5,162 nucleotides of DNA, taken from contig CADBNG010000044.1 of assembly GCA_902795985.1 (NCBI GenBank), positions 1-5,162 on the forward strand, given 5' to 3'. Source of the stretch: an uncultured Lachnospiraceae bacterium. GTDB lineage: Bacteria > Bacillota_A > Clostridia > Lachnospirales > Lachnospiraceae. Positions 1-5,162 of the stretch are shown here, in pieces (positions within the stretch are counted from its first letter, which is position 1; each line of letters starts with the position of its first letter). The notes under the pieces were generated by a model. It did no database searches and was not told the origin of the DNA. It saw nothing but the letters and a program-made list of their open reading frames with translations. The position numbers and the translations under genes were made by a program.

Positions 1-1321
1 CGTTGAGCAGGATCGTGTCGACAGCACCGTTTTTCAGACGGATGAATTTCATGTCCTGGCCACCGATGTCCAGAACGCAATTCACATCGGGGACAAAAAA
101 GGAGGCAGCCGTGACGTGAGCGATCGTTTCCACTTCGCCTTCATCCATCTGAAACGCGGTTTTCAGCAACGCTTCACCATATCCTGTTGAACAGCTTCGC
201 AGGATAGCGGAGCCGGGCGGCAAGAGCGCTTTTAATTGCGACAGGGCAGTGATCGCGGCTTTCAGCGGGGAACCGCCGTTGTTGGTATAATGAGACCAGA
301 TCAGTTTTCCGTCCTTATCGATCAAAGCAAGTTTGGTCGTTGTTGATCCTGCGTCGATGCCCAGGAAGTACTCGCCCGCATTGCTTCCAAAATCGCCGCG
401 GGGGACCCTGGCTACGTCGTGGCGTGCTTTGAATGCCTCATAATCTTCAGCGGAGGCAAACAACGGCTCGAGGCGTTTGAGCTCAAAAGTGAGCCGGATT
501 CCGCTTCGCAATTCATTTATCAATGAATCGACGGAGCGTTTTCCGGATTTTTCCCTGGAGAGTGCTGCGCCTTTGGCAGCAAACAGGTGGCTATCCTCGG
601 GTATGATCGCGGTTTCATCGGTAAGGTGCAGCGTTCGGATAAACGCTGCGCGCAGCTGCGGAAGAAAGTGGAGCGGCCCTCCCAGGAACGCTACATGTCC
701 CCGGATCGGTTTGCCGCAGGCAAGACCGGAGATCGTTTGGTTGACAACAGCCTGAAAGATGGAAGCAGCGAGATCAGGAACGGAGGCACCTTCATTGATC
801 AGAGGCTGTATATCCGACTTGGCGAAAACGCCGCAGCGGGCAGCAATGGGGTACAGCGTTTTGTAGCTTTCGGCAGCACGATCCAGGGCTGATGCGTCGA
901 GCTTGAGAAGGGAAGCCATCTGATCGATGAAGGATCCCGTTCCGCCTGCGCAGACGCCGTTCATACGCTCTTCGATCCCTGTTCCGAAATATATGATCTT
1001 GGCGTCCTCGCCGCCGAGCTCGATCGCAACGTCTGTGAGCGGATAATCCTGTTTGATGGTAGAAGCGACTGCAACGACTTCCTGTTCAAAGCCAACGTGC
1101 ATCGCTGCGCTGATACTCATTGCACCGGAACCGGTGGCGGTGATCAGAAGATCGCAGGAACCCAGTTTTGCCCTGATTTCGCAAAGGATATCCGTGAGCG
1201 TTTCCTGTATCTGGGCATGATGCCTGCGGTAATCGGAAAACATAACCTGATCCTTTTCACCGAGGACGACCGCTTTCACAGTCGTCGAACCGACATCAAT
1301 TCCCATCCGGTAGGTATCCAT
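1..1321 (-). CDS. Tandem-domain 2-hydroxyacyl-CoA dehydratase activase (BcrA/BadF ATPase family), N-terminal part
   Basis: The open frame reads from ATG at 1321 down to the left edge, giving 440 residues with no stop; the rest lies outside the window. Two ASKHA-type ATPase domains are in tandem. The first opens with GIDVGSTTVK at about residues 7-16 and the second with GIDAGSTTTK at about 321-330. In the first domain, C124 (in VCAGGTGSFID) and C163 (in ARCGVFAKSD) match the two cysteines that bind the inter-subunit [4Fe-4S] cluster in HgdC-type activators. The first domain has ELGGEDAK where the second has DIGGQDMK. By family knowledge, activators use ATP to drive one electron into 2-hydroxyacyl-CoA dehydratases or benzoyl-CoA reductases. 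Two domains in this order suggest the long form (about 1400 residues) with dehydratase-like regions after them, but that part is not visible. A GAGGA Shine-Dalgarno (1327-1331, 5 nt spacing) supports the start. The exact substrate is unknown and the protein is probably cytoplasmic. Confidence 0.9.
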   Translation of the reverse strand, partial: MDTYRMGIDVGSTTVKAVVLGEKDQVMFSDYRRHHAQIQETLTDILCEIRAKLGSCDLLITATGSGAMSISAAMHVGFEQEVVAVASTIKQDYPLTDVAIELGGEDAKIIYFGTGIEERMNGVCAGGTGSFIDQMASLLKLDASALDRAAESYKTLYPIAARCGVFAKSDIQPLINEGASVPDLAASIFQAVVNQTISGLACGKPIRGHVAFLGGPLHFLPQLRAAFIRTLHLTDETAIIPEDSHLFAAKGAALSREKSGKRSVDSLINELRSGIRLTFELKRLEPLFASAEDYEAFKARHDVARVPRGDFGSNAGEYFLGIDAGSTTTKLALIDKDGKLIWSHYTNNGGSPLKAAITALSQLKALLPPGSAILRSCSTGYGEALLKTAFQMDEGEVETIAHVTAASFFVPDVNCVLDIGGQDMKFIRLKNGAVDTILLN

Positions 1322-1326
1322 AAACT

Positions 1327-1331
1327 TCCTC
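1327..1331 (-). promoter_or_regulatory. Ribosome binding site of the activase gene
   Basis: GAGGA on the minus strand, 5 nt before the ATG at 1321. It fixes the start in preference to the internal Met6 codon. Confidence 0.7.
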
Positions 1332-1353
1332 ACTTTTTGAAAAACAGGGGCCG

Positions 1354-1383
1354 ACTCTGCGGCAGAATCATATCTTCAGTCAA
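1354..1383 (-). promoter_or_regulatory. Possible weak promoter of the activase gene
   Basis: On the minus strand a TTGACT -35 (1378-1383) is followed after 18 bp by CAGAGT (1354-1359), which matches the -10 consensus at only three of six positions. It lies downstream of the protease terminator and would give a leader of about 26 nt. The -35 is good and the -10 is poor, so this is a tentative call. Confidence 0.35.
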
Positions 1384-1398
1384 TGATCGCTTCGGATT

Positions 1399-1449
1399 AA
1401 GAAAACCCCGCCGACTTAGCCATGAGAAATACATGGATTGCCGACGGAG
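1399..1449 (-). terminator. Intrinsic terminator after the serine protease, with a nested hairpin
   Basis: On the minus strand the arm CTCCGTCGGC (1440-1449) can pair with GTCGGCGGGG (1406-1415) over ten pairs, three of them G-U, and TTTTCTT (1399-1405) follows directly. The 24-nt loop contains a second perfect 5-bp hairpin, CCATG/CATGG (1420-1424 and 1432-1436). It begins about 50 nt after the protease stop codon and ends 77 nt before the activase start, which fits a terminator for the protease transcript. A leader-type regulatory element for the activase is an alternative. Confidence 0.6.
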
Positions 1450-1497
1450 AAATAGGTACCTGTCTCTCATGAAAACGGATTTGTGTACGAGATCCGA

Positions 1498-2766
1498 TCA
1501 ATCTCCGTTATTGAACCAAACAACTCCCGACGGTGCTTCTCCGGACGTTTCGCCTGTCGCAGAGGATCCGTCCGGGGAGAAGAATCGGATGCCTGACGTT
1601 TGCCCGTCGGTATTCGGCGCCGGATCTGTGCTGCCAGGATCGCCGGATCCATTACCGGGAACCATCCACTGGATCCCGGTGGAACCGGAACCTGTATCGA
1701 GGTTATCCGGGACGTTTACAGTATCCGTGCCTGGTGTGGACAACTGAATCCCCGATGCAGCTCCGCTGGAGCCGGGCTGATCGGTGCCGGCCCCGGCATC
1801 CGATCCGGGAGTAAACCATATAATGCCTGAATACCCGGTGCCTGAATGATCCGAGCCGCTGCCGGTGTCGGACCCGGGGGTGATCCAGTGAATGCCGGAC
1901 GTGTTTTCAAACCACAGAATCGTGGAGGTCACATATTCTGTGGAAGCAACACCTTCGGTATTCCAGAAATGGATCCCATGCGTTCCGGAAGCGGCGGAAG
2001 ATGCGTATGCGGTTTCGGGAAGGATGAACAGGTTGCTGCTGCCGTCGGCTTGCTGTGTAACGGCACCGATCTCTCCGAAACCATACTGATCAAATTCGTC
2101 GAGCGTACGGCTGTTCGCTGAAACATCGGAAGCGTCATACAGTGAGATGGCATAGGAGATATCGATCGAGTAGTTCAGATTCTGTCCTTTTTTCAGTGTG
2201 GCATAGGTGACGCCGATGACTTCTCCGTTGTCGTTAAAAAGAGCGCCGCCGCTGCTGCCGCTGGAGATCGGAGCGGTGAACTGGATCTCGCGGAAGACCT
2301 CTTCCGTGCGGAAAGCGCTGATGATCCCCGTTGACACCGTGTTCTGGTATCCTTCGGGCGAGCCGATCGCGACAACGGGTTCACCGCGGAACAACTCCGA
2401 TGTGGTCGTGCAGATCGGGAGAGGAACTATGCCTAACGTGTTGTCAAACTGCAGCAGGGCAAGATCGTTGTCTTCGCTTGCTGCATAGATGGTGTCAACA
2501 CGAAAAGACTCGTTGTCATCCGTATAGACGATCAGATAGGAGGAATCTTCGATCACATGATGGTTCGTTACCAGTGTATTGGCGTCAAATGCGCAAAAAC
2601 CGCTGCCGGAGGCCATCATGTTGCCCTTTCGGTCATAGACTTCTATATAAAGGACGGAATTTGCCGCTTCATCGATGGCGGCCAGGTTCGTGTGAAAACC
2701 CTCGGCACCGGCCAGCATGGGCACTATCAGAAAAAAAGCAAGGATGACACTGAAGACTTTTTTCAT
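1498..2766 (-). CDS. Secreted trypsin-like (S1C/HtrA-type) serine protease with repetitive C-terminal region
   Basis: 422 residues. Residues 1-22 form a signal peptide: two lysines, a hydrophobic stretch, and a likely cleavage after an Ala near LAGAEG. I see no lipobox cysteine. Residues about 27-215 are a chymotrypsin-fold protease. Its triad is His70 (TNHHVIED), Asp101 (NDLALLQF) and Ser172 (GSSGGALF), so it should be active. The context GSSGGA and VVAIGSPEG resembles DegP/HtrA proteases, but no PDZ domain follows. From about 260 to the end the protein is rich in Gly, Ser, Thr and Asp. A short motif [ST]-G-[IV]-x-[WFL] starts at residues 290, 313, 338, 363, 391 and 413, often followed by PG; looser copies lie near 264 and 283. 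No C-terminal membrane anchor or LPXTG sorting signal is seen. It probably acts outside the membrane, in protein quality control or surface-protein processing; the substrate is unknown. It has its own promoter and the site AAAGGGG 8 nt before ATG. Confidence 0.88.
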   Translation of the reverse strand: MKKVFSVILAFFLIVPMLAGAEGFHTNLAAIDEAANSVLYIEVYDRKGNMMASGSGFCAFDANTLVTNHHVIEDSSYLIVYTDDNESFRVDTIYAASEDNDLALLQFDNTLGIVPLPICTTTSELFRGEPVVAIGSPEGYQNTVSTGIISAFRTEEVFREIQFTAPISSGSSGGALFNDNGEVIGVTYATLKKGQNLNYSIDISYAISLYDASDVSANSRTLDEFDQYGFGEIGAVTQQADGSSNLFILPETAYASSAASGTHGIHFWNTEGVASTEYVTSTILWFENTSGIHWITPGSDTGSGSDHSGTGYSGIIWFTPGSDAGAGTDQPGSSGAASGIQLSTPGTDTVNVPDNLDTGSGSTGIQWMVPGNGSGDPGSTDPAPNTDGQTSGIRFFSPDGSSATGETSGEAPSGVVWFNNGD

Positions 2767-2774
2767 CGGATACG

Positions 2775-2781
2775 CCCCTTT
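2775..2781 (-). promoter_or_regulatory. Ribosome binding site of the serine protease
   Basis: AAGGGG on the minus strand (2775-2780, preceded by A), 8 nt before the ATG at 2766. The same AAAGGGG core and 8-nt spacing occur before the neighbouring SGNH hydrolase. Confidence 0.6.
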
Positions 2782-2794
2782 CTTACTTATAAGT

Positions 2795-2823
2795 ATTATA
2801 ACTGCTTCCTTATTTTAGGTCAA
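2795..2823 (-). promoter_or_regulatory. Strong sigma-A promoter of the serine protease
   Basis: On the minus strand, TTGACC (2818-2823) and a perfect TATAAT (2795-2800) are separated by exactly 17 bp. The predicted transcription start near 2788 gives a leader of about 22 nt that contains the ribosome binding site. The promoter lies wholly in the 71-bp gap after the hydrolase stop codon, so the protease can be expressed independently of the hydrolase. Confidence 0.85.
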
Positions 2824-2837
2824 CTTGCGGTATGGGC

Positions 2838-3455
2838 TCACGAACGGTGGAGGAGCTCATCAAACAGCGGTTCGGAATAATCGACCAGCTGCTTTGCGAT
2901 AAGCCGTGCGCAGATCTCAGAAGGATGGACTCCGTCAAAGGCCCATTTGGTCAAGTCGTCGTGCAGGGAAGCCGCAAAAAGCGGACCATCGACGGGGACG
3001 TAAATGTCGGCGTAACGCCTGGCAACTCTGCGCTGGATCACAAGTTTCGCGTCAAGGGGAGAACGAAGCTTTTCACGGCCCGGGGTAACGAGCAGAAAAG
3101 CCTCCAGCATAATGATCTTTGCCTTTGTCTTCTGGCGGACCTGCGACAGAAGATCGTCGTAAAGCCTTTCGTATTCCTCATCCGGTACGCAGAACGCTGC
3201 GTCGTTGATCCCAACCATAATGCTGACGATGTCGGGATCGAGATCGATGCAGTCAGTTTGCCATCTTTTGATCAGATCCGGTGTCTTGTCGCCGCCAATG
3301 CCTCTGTTCAGAAAATCGAAATCGATCTCCGGATATTTGTCCCGGAAAAGGGCGGCAGCGAAATACGGATAGCCGGTTCCCAAAGAACTGCCGTCTGTCC
3401 GATCGCGTCCGGCATCGGTTATGCTGTCTCCCTGGAAAAGGTAACGAAGCTTCAT
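2838..3455 (-). CDS. SGNH/GDSL-family hydrolase (esterase or deacetylase type)
   Basis: 205 residues, the usual size for a single-domain SGNH hydrolase. All four family blocks are present in order: block I FQGDSITD with nucleophile Ser11; block II NRGIGGDKT with the oxyanion-hole Gly near 52-54; block III VGIND with Asn84; and block V DGVHPS with Asp174 and His177. It should therefore be a catalytically competent ester hydrolase, for example a lysophospholipase/arylesterase-like enzyme or a carbohydrate deacetylase. The motifs do not fix the substrate. There is no signal peptide or membrane segment, so it is probably cytoplasmic. The start is supported by AAAGGGG (3464-3470) 8 nt upstream. 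The gene has its own promoter with an operator-like inverted repeat, and ends 71 bp before the protease with no terminator between them, so some co-transcription is possible. Confidence 0.88.
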   Translation of the reverse strand: MKLRYLFQGDSITDAGRDRTDGSSLGTGYPYFAAALFRDKYPEIDFDFLNRGIGGDKTPDLIKRWQTDCIDLDPDIVSIMVGINDAAFCVPDEEYERLYDDLLSQVRQKTKAKIIMLEAFLLVTPGREKLRSPLDAKLVIQRRVARRYADIYVPVDGPLFAASLHDDLTKWAFDGVHPSEICARLIAKQLVDYSEPLFDELLHRS

Positions 3456-3463
3456 ATTTAGGT

Positions 3464-3470
3464 CCCCTTT
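3464..3470 (-). promoter_or_regulatory. Ribosome binding site of the SGNH hydrolase
   Basis: AAAGGGG on the minus strand with an 8-nt spacer to the ATG at 3455, supporting this start. Confidence 0.6.
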
Positions 3471-3502
3471 CGGAGTGGATTTGTTTTTTTATTCCCGGAA
3501 TT

Positions 3503-3531
3503 ATAATACAATCGGTGAAGACCGATTGCAA
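3503..3531 (-). promoter_or_regulatory. Promoter of the SGNH hydrolase
   Basis: On the minus strand, TTGCAA (3526-3531) and TATTAT (3503-3508) are 17 bp apart. A perfect TATAAT overlaps at 3500-3505, but its spacer to the same -35 would be 20 bp. The predicted start near 3496 gives a leader of about 40 nt. The spacer contains most of a perfect inverted repeat (listed separately), which suggests repressor control. Confidence 0.65.
3509..3528. promoter_or_regulatory. Operator-like inverted repeat inside the hydrolase promoter
   Basis: CAATCGGT (3509-3516) and ACCGATTG (3521-3528) form a perfect 8-bp inverted repeat with a 4-bp centre, GAAG on the plus strand. It fills the -35/-10 spacer and overlaps the -35. 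No T-run follows on either strand, so a terminator is unlikely. A dimeric repressor site is the simplest reading; the regulator is not in the window as far as can be seen. Confidence 0.55.
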
Positions 3532-3654
3532 GACGGTTTTGGACCTGAATGACTGCATTTATTGATGTGGGGGGATAGGCTGAAGGGCAATATCTCCGGT
3601 TGTCTTGCAGCTGATCGGAAGTGACACGATGGAGATAAAGCTTTTCTGTACAAC

Positions 3655-3681
3655 AAAAAGCCCTCATCGTCAAACGAGGGC
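3655..3681 (-). terminator. Intrinsic terminator of rpsT
   Basis: On the minus strand GCCCTC (3676-3681) and GAGGGC (3660-3665) form a perfect 6-bp GC-rich stem around a 10-nt loop, followed directly by TTTTT (3655-3659) and then GTTG. It starts 27 nt after the rpsT stop codon. The plus strand lacks a T-run after the stem, so the element works in one direction. Confidence 0.88.
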
Positions 3682-3707
3682 AAAGACAAAACAAGAAGAC
3701 TCACGCC

Positions 3708-3971
3708 TTAGTTGGCAGCGCTTGCAAGCCTTTTGGCCAGACGAGCCTTTTTGCGGCTGGCGGCATTCTTGTGGATGACGCCTTTTGCCGCGGCCATATC
3801 CAAAGCCTTAAATGAAGAATTCAGCAAAACATTGGCATTCTGGTCGTTGCCTGTCGCAGCAGCCTCGAATCCTTTGATGACCGTCTTCATTGAAGACTTG
3901 ATCATGCGGTTGCGTAAATTCTTTTTTTCGTTGACCAGCACACGCTTTTTTGCTGACTTAATATTTGGCAA
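3708..3971 (-). CDS. rpsT: 30S ribosomal protein S20
   Basis: 87 residues, the normal S20 size, starting MPNIKSAKKRV when read from the TTG codon at 3971-3969. The protein is highly basic, and the pattern of an N-terminal NIKSAKKR, central RNRMIKSSMKT and C-terminal HKNAASRKKARLAKRL is diagnostic of S20, a helical-bundle protein that binds 16S rRNA in the small subunit. The frame stays open to an upstream ATG at 3998, but that start would add nine residues foreign to the family and bypass the strong AAGGAGG site (3980-3986), which sits 8 nt before the TTG. TTG is therefore the start. The gene is monocistronic, with its own promoter and terminator. E. coli rpsT also starts with UUG and is translationally autoregulated; whether that holds here is inference. 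Confidence 0.97.
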   Translation of the reverse strand: MPNIKSAKKRVLVNEKKNLRNRMIKSSMKTVIKGFEAAATGNDQNANVLLNSSFKALDMAAAKGVIHKNAASRKKARLAKRLASAAN

Positions 3972-3979
3972 GTTTATTA

Positions 3980-3986
3980 CCTCCTT
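3980..3986 (-). promoter_or_regulatory. Ribosome binding site that decides the rpsT start
   Basis: AAGGAGG on the minus strand, 8 nt before the TTG at 3971. It is the strongest Shine-Dalgarno in the window and overrides the upstream ATG at 3998. Confidence 0.9.
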
Positions 3987-4003
3987 GAACAGCATCATTT
4001 GCT

Positions 4004-4032
4004 ACTCTATCATAAAAACAGACGGATTGCAA
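4004..4032 (-). promoter_or_regulatory. Promoter of rpsT
   Basis: On the minus strand TTGCAA (4027-4032), a 17-bp spacer and TAGAGT (4004-4009), with an extended -10 TG one base upstream of the hexamer (TGA then TAGAGT). The predicted start near 3997 gives a leader of about 26 nt containing the AAGGAGG site. The upstream ATG at 3998 would lie at or just outside the transcript, again favouring the TTG start. Confidence 0.65.
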
Positions 4033-4043
4033 GCGTTTTGCAA
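4027..4043. repeat. Paired TTGCAA palindromes in the rpsT/PBP divergent region
   Basis: TTGCAA occurs at 4027-4032 and 4038-4043, 11 bp apart start to start, about one helical turn. Each copy is its own reverse complement. The first copy is the rpsT -35. The second, with GAAAAT (4060-4065) 16 bp downstream on the plus strand, could be a weak promoter towards the PBP. Whether this is an operator or chance is not settled by the sequence. Confidence 0.3.
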
Positions 4044-4081
4044 AGAAAAACAGGATAAAGAAAATCGAAGGGCCGGAGCAG

Positions 4082-4234
4082 ATGATCATCAGCCTCCCGT
4101 CGGGCGATCTTTCAGTCCGGATGGGATTATATGCCGTACGTGATTCGTTAAATTATGAGATATTCCGGTTCGACAGGATCAAGACATATTGCTGCATGGA
4201 TCCAGCGTTTCAATTCTATGCCGATAGGTACTGA
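4082..4234 (+). CDS. Possible small ORF (50 residues) just ahead of the PBP gene
   Basis: ATG at 4082 opens a 50-codon frame starting MIISLPSGDLSVRMG and ending QFYADRY, closed by TGA at 4232-4234. A GGAG (4075-4078) precedes it, but at only 3 nt, which is short. The stop overlaps the GAGAGG site of the PBP, whose ATG follows 8 nt later; such an arrangement fits translational coupling. About 57% of third codon positions are G or C, compatible with coding. The product would be a soluble peptide rich in aromatic residues, with a CC pair at 37-38 and no signal peptide or membrane segment. I do not recognise it. It may be a real small protein, a leader ORF or chance. Confidence 0.35.
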   Translation: MIISLPSGDLSVRMGLYAVRDSLNYEIFRFDRIKTYCCMDPAFQFYADRY

Positions 4235-4238
4235 GAGG
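4233..4238 (+). promoter_or_regulatory. Ribosome binding site of the PBP gene
   Basis: GAGAGG, 4 nt before the ATG at 4243. An in-frame TAG at 4225 limits the start to this ATG or a CTG at 4231. It overlaps the stop codon of the small upstream ORF. I see no convincing sigma-A promoter immediately upstream. Confidence 0.55.
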
Positions 4239-4242
4239 CACT

Positions 4243-5162
4243 ATGAAAAAGAAAGTAACCGGGCAGGAACGGCCTCGGGAGATATCGTTTTTTAAGCCGC
4301 GTACAAGGAAGCCGAATTTTGTGATCAGCGTGCTGGTCAATTCACTGAGGCTTTTGGCTTTTTTGGTCCTTGCTGCCAGCATTGTTATCGGCGGTTACGT
4401 CCTGGGCATTGTCAGAGCCTATACACAGACTGCGCCCACACTGGATCTTGCCGAGATCGACGAGCAGGCTCAGACGTCTTTCTTTTATGACAGCCAGGGC
4501 AATCAACTGACGGACTATAAGGGAACCGTAGACCGGGTCATCGTCTCGATCGACGAGATCCCGGTGAACCTGCGCAACGCCTTTGTTGCGGTTGAGGATG
4601 CGCGGTTTTATACGCATAACGGAATTGACGTCAAGCGTATTGTCGGTGCACTGGTGAGCAACCTGACGTCTTCAGGGACACAGGGCGGTTCGACGATCAC
4701 GCAGCAGCTGATAAAAAACAGTCTTCTTTCCAGTGAAGTCAGTTATAAACGAAAGATCCAGGAAGCATATCTGGCAATGGAACTGGAAACGGTTTACACA
4801 AAGGATCAGATCCTTGAAAGCTATCTGAATACGATTTATCTCGGGGAGAATTATTACGGTGTAAAAACGGCAGCCTATGGCTATTTTGGCAAGGAACTCG
4901 ATGAGCTCACGCTGCGGGAATGTGCCATGCTTGCGGGGATCACGCGCAGTCCGTACTATTATAATCCGAGACGGAATCTGTATATCAGAGAGACTCCGGA
5001 GATCACAAAGATCCGGACGGATTATGCCTTGAGACAAATGTACGACAACGGCTTGATTTCCTACAGTGAATATCAGGCGGCGTTAAATGAAAGCACCGCG
5101 ACCGTACTGGAATCGGCGCCGGGGAAGGGGTCGGGGCTTTATGATTATCCCTACTATATCGA
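4243..5162 (+). CDS. Class A penicillin-binding protein, N-terminal transglycosylase part
   Basis: The frame stays open for 306 codons to the right edge, so the gene is partial. A basic cytoplasmic tail (residues 1-35) is followed by one transmembrane helix (about 36-58). A GT51 peptidoglycan glycosyltransferase domain occupies about 75-250. Its motifs are all present: EDARFY (118-123) with catalytic Glu118, GGSTITQQ (148-155), RKIQEA (170-175) with Glu174, and ILESYLN (190-196). The end of the visible part, with YDYPYYI, resembles the linker before the transpeptidase domain of PBP1a-type enzymes, so a bifunctional class A PBP is likely; the transpeptidase itself is outside the window. It would polymerise lipid II into glycan strands on the outer face of the membrane. 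It is transcribed divergently from rpsT. Confidence 0.93.
   Translation, partial: MKKKVTGQERPREISFFKPRTRKPNFVISVLVNSLRLLAFLVLAASIVIGGYVLGIVRAYTQTAPTLDLAEIDEQAQTSFFYDSQGNQLTDYKGTVDRVIVSIDEIPVNLRNAFVAVEDARFYTHNGIDVKRIVGALVSNLTSSGTQGGSTITQQLIKNSLLSSEVSYKRKIQEAYLAMELETVYTKDQILESYLNTIYLGENYYGVKTAAYGYFGKELDELTLRECAMLAGITRSPYYYNPRRNLYIRETPEITKIRTDYALRQMYDNGLISYSEYQAALNESTATVLESAPGKGSGLYDYPYYI

Noticed and set aside
477..892. Two overlapping plus-strand ORFs
   Set aside because: Both are antisense to the activase, which shows strong homology features throughout this region.
1421..1471. CATGAGA / TCTCATG inverted repeat with a 37-nt loop
   Set aside because: It is a 7-bp stem with a long loop, and it competes with the better supported terminator stem that uses the same bases.
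1097..1747. Plus-strand ORF of 216 codons
   Set aside because: It runs antisense across the activase start, the intergenic gap and the protease C-terminus, with no family resemblance and no plausible ribosome binding site. The minus-strand genes have clear motifs.
1498..1980. Possible DNA tandem repeat or CRISPR-like array in the 3' half of the protease gene
   Set aside because: The repetition is at the protein level with uneven spacing; no repeated DNA unit of constant sequence is seen.
2832..3461. Plus-strand ORF of 209 codons
   Set aside because: It is the exact antisense shadow of the SGNH hydrolase, whose four catalytic blocks are on the minus strand.
3458..3704. Two minus-strand ORFs (78 and 67 codons) between rpsT and the hydrolase
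   Set aside because: They cross the rpsT terminator and the hydrolase promoter, overlap each other in different frames and have no good ribosome binding site.
3712..4143. Plus-strand ORF of 143 codons opposite rpsT
   Set aside because: It is antisense to rpsT and continues through the promoter region; it has no recognisable motif.
4179..5037. Three minus-strand ORFs opposite the PBP gene
   Set aside because: They lie antisense to the transglycosylase domain, which has all its catalytic motifs on the plus strand.

Overview
The window looks like a chromosomal segment of an anaerobic Bacillota (Firmicutes) bacterium, most likely of the class Clostridia. The signs are Gram-positive-style ribosome binding sites, near-consensus sigma-A promoters, a class A penicillin-binding protein of the Firmicutes type, and a very large 2-hydroxyacyl-CoA dehydratase activase of a kind common in strict anaerobes. 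Nothing in the sequence fixes the genus. No mobile element, CRISPR array, rRNA or tRNA was seen.

Layout. Four genes lie on the minus strand; in transcription order they are rpsT (3971-3708), an SGNH/GDSL hydrolase (3455-2838), a secreted S1C-type serine protease with a repetitive C-terminal half (2766-1498), and the N-terminal 440 residues of a tandem-domain acyl-CoA dehydratase activase (1321 to beyond position 1). Each has its own ribosome binding site. A good promoter is visible for the first three and a weak one for the fourth. Intrinsic terminators follow rpsT (3655-3681) and the protease (1399-1449). The minus-strand genes therefore look like neighbouring single-gene units more than one operon, although no terminator separates the hydrolase from the protease and read-through is possible.

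On the plus strand, diverging from rpsT, a class A penicillin-binding protein starts at 4243 and runs off the right edge with its transglycosylase domain visible. Just before it is a possible 50-residue small ORF (4082-4234), whose stop overlaps the ribosome binding site of the PBP gene. The gap 3532-3654, between the hydrolase promoter and the rpsT terminator, holds nothing I recognise.

The genes do not form an obvious pathway: they are a ribosomal protein, a cell-wall synthase, an esterase-like enzyme, an exported protease and an anaerobic radical-enzyme activator. The less ordinary parts are the protease's C-terminal region, where a short [ST]-G-[IV]-x-[WF] motif recurs every 22-28 residues, an operator-like inverted repeat inside the hydrolase promoter, a -35 block shared by the hydrolase and rpsT promoters, and the small ORF ahead of the PBP. 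I found no convincing evidence of a wholly new multi-gene system.
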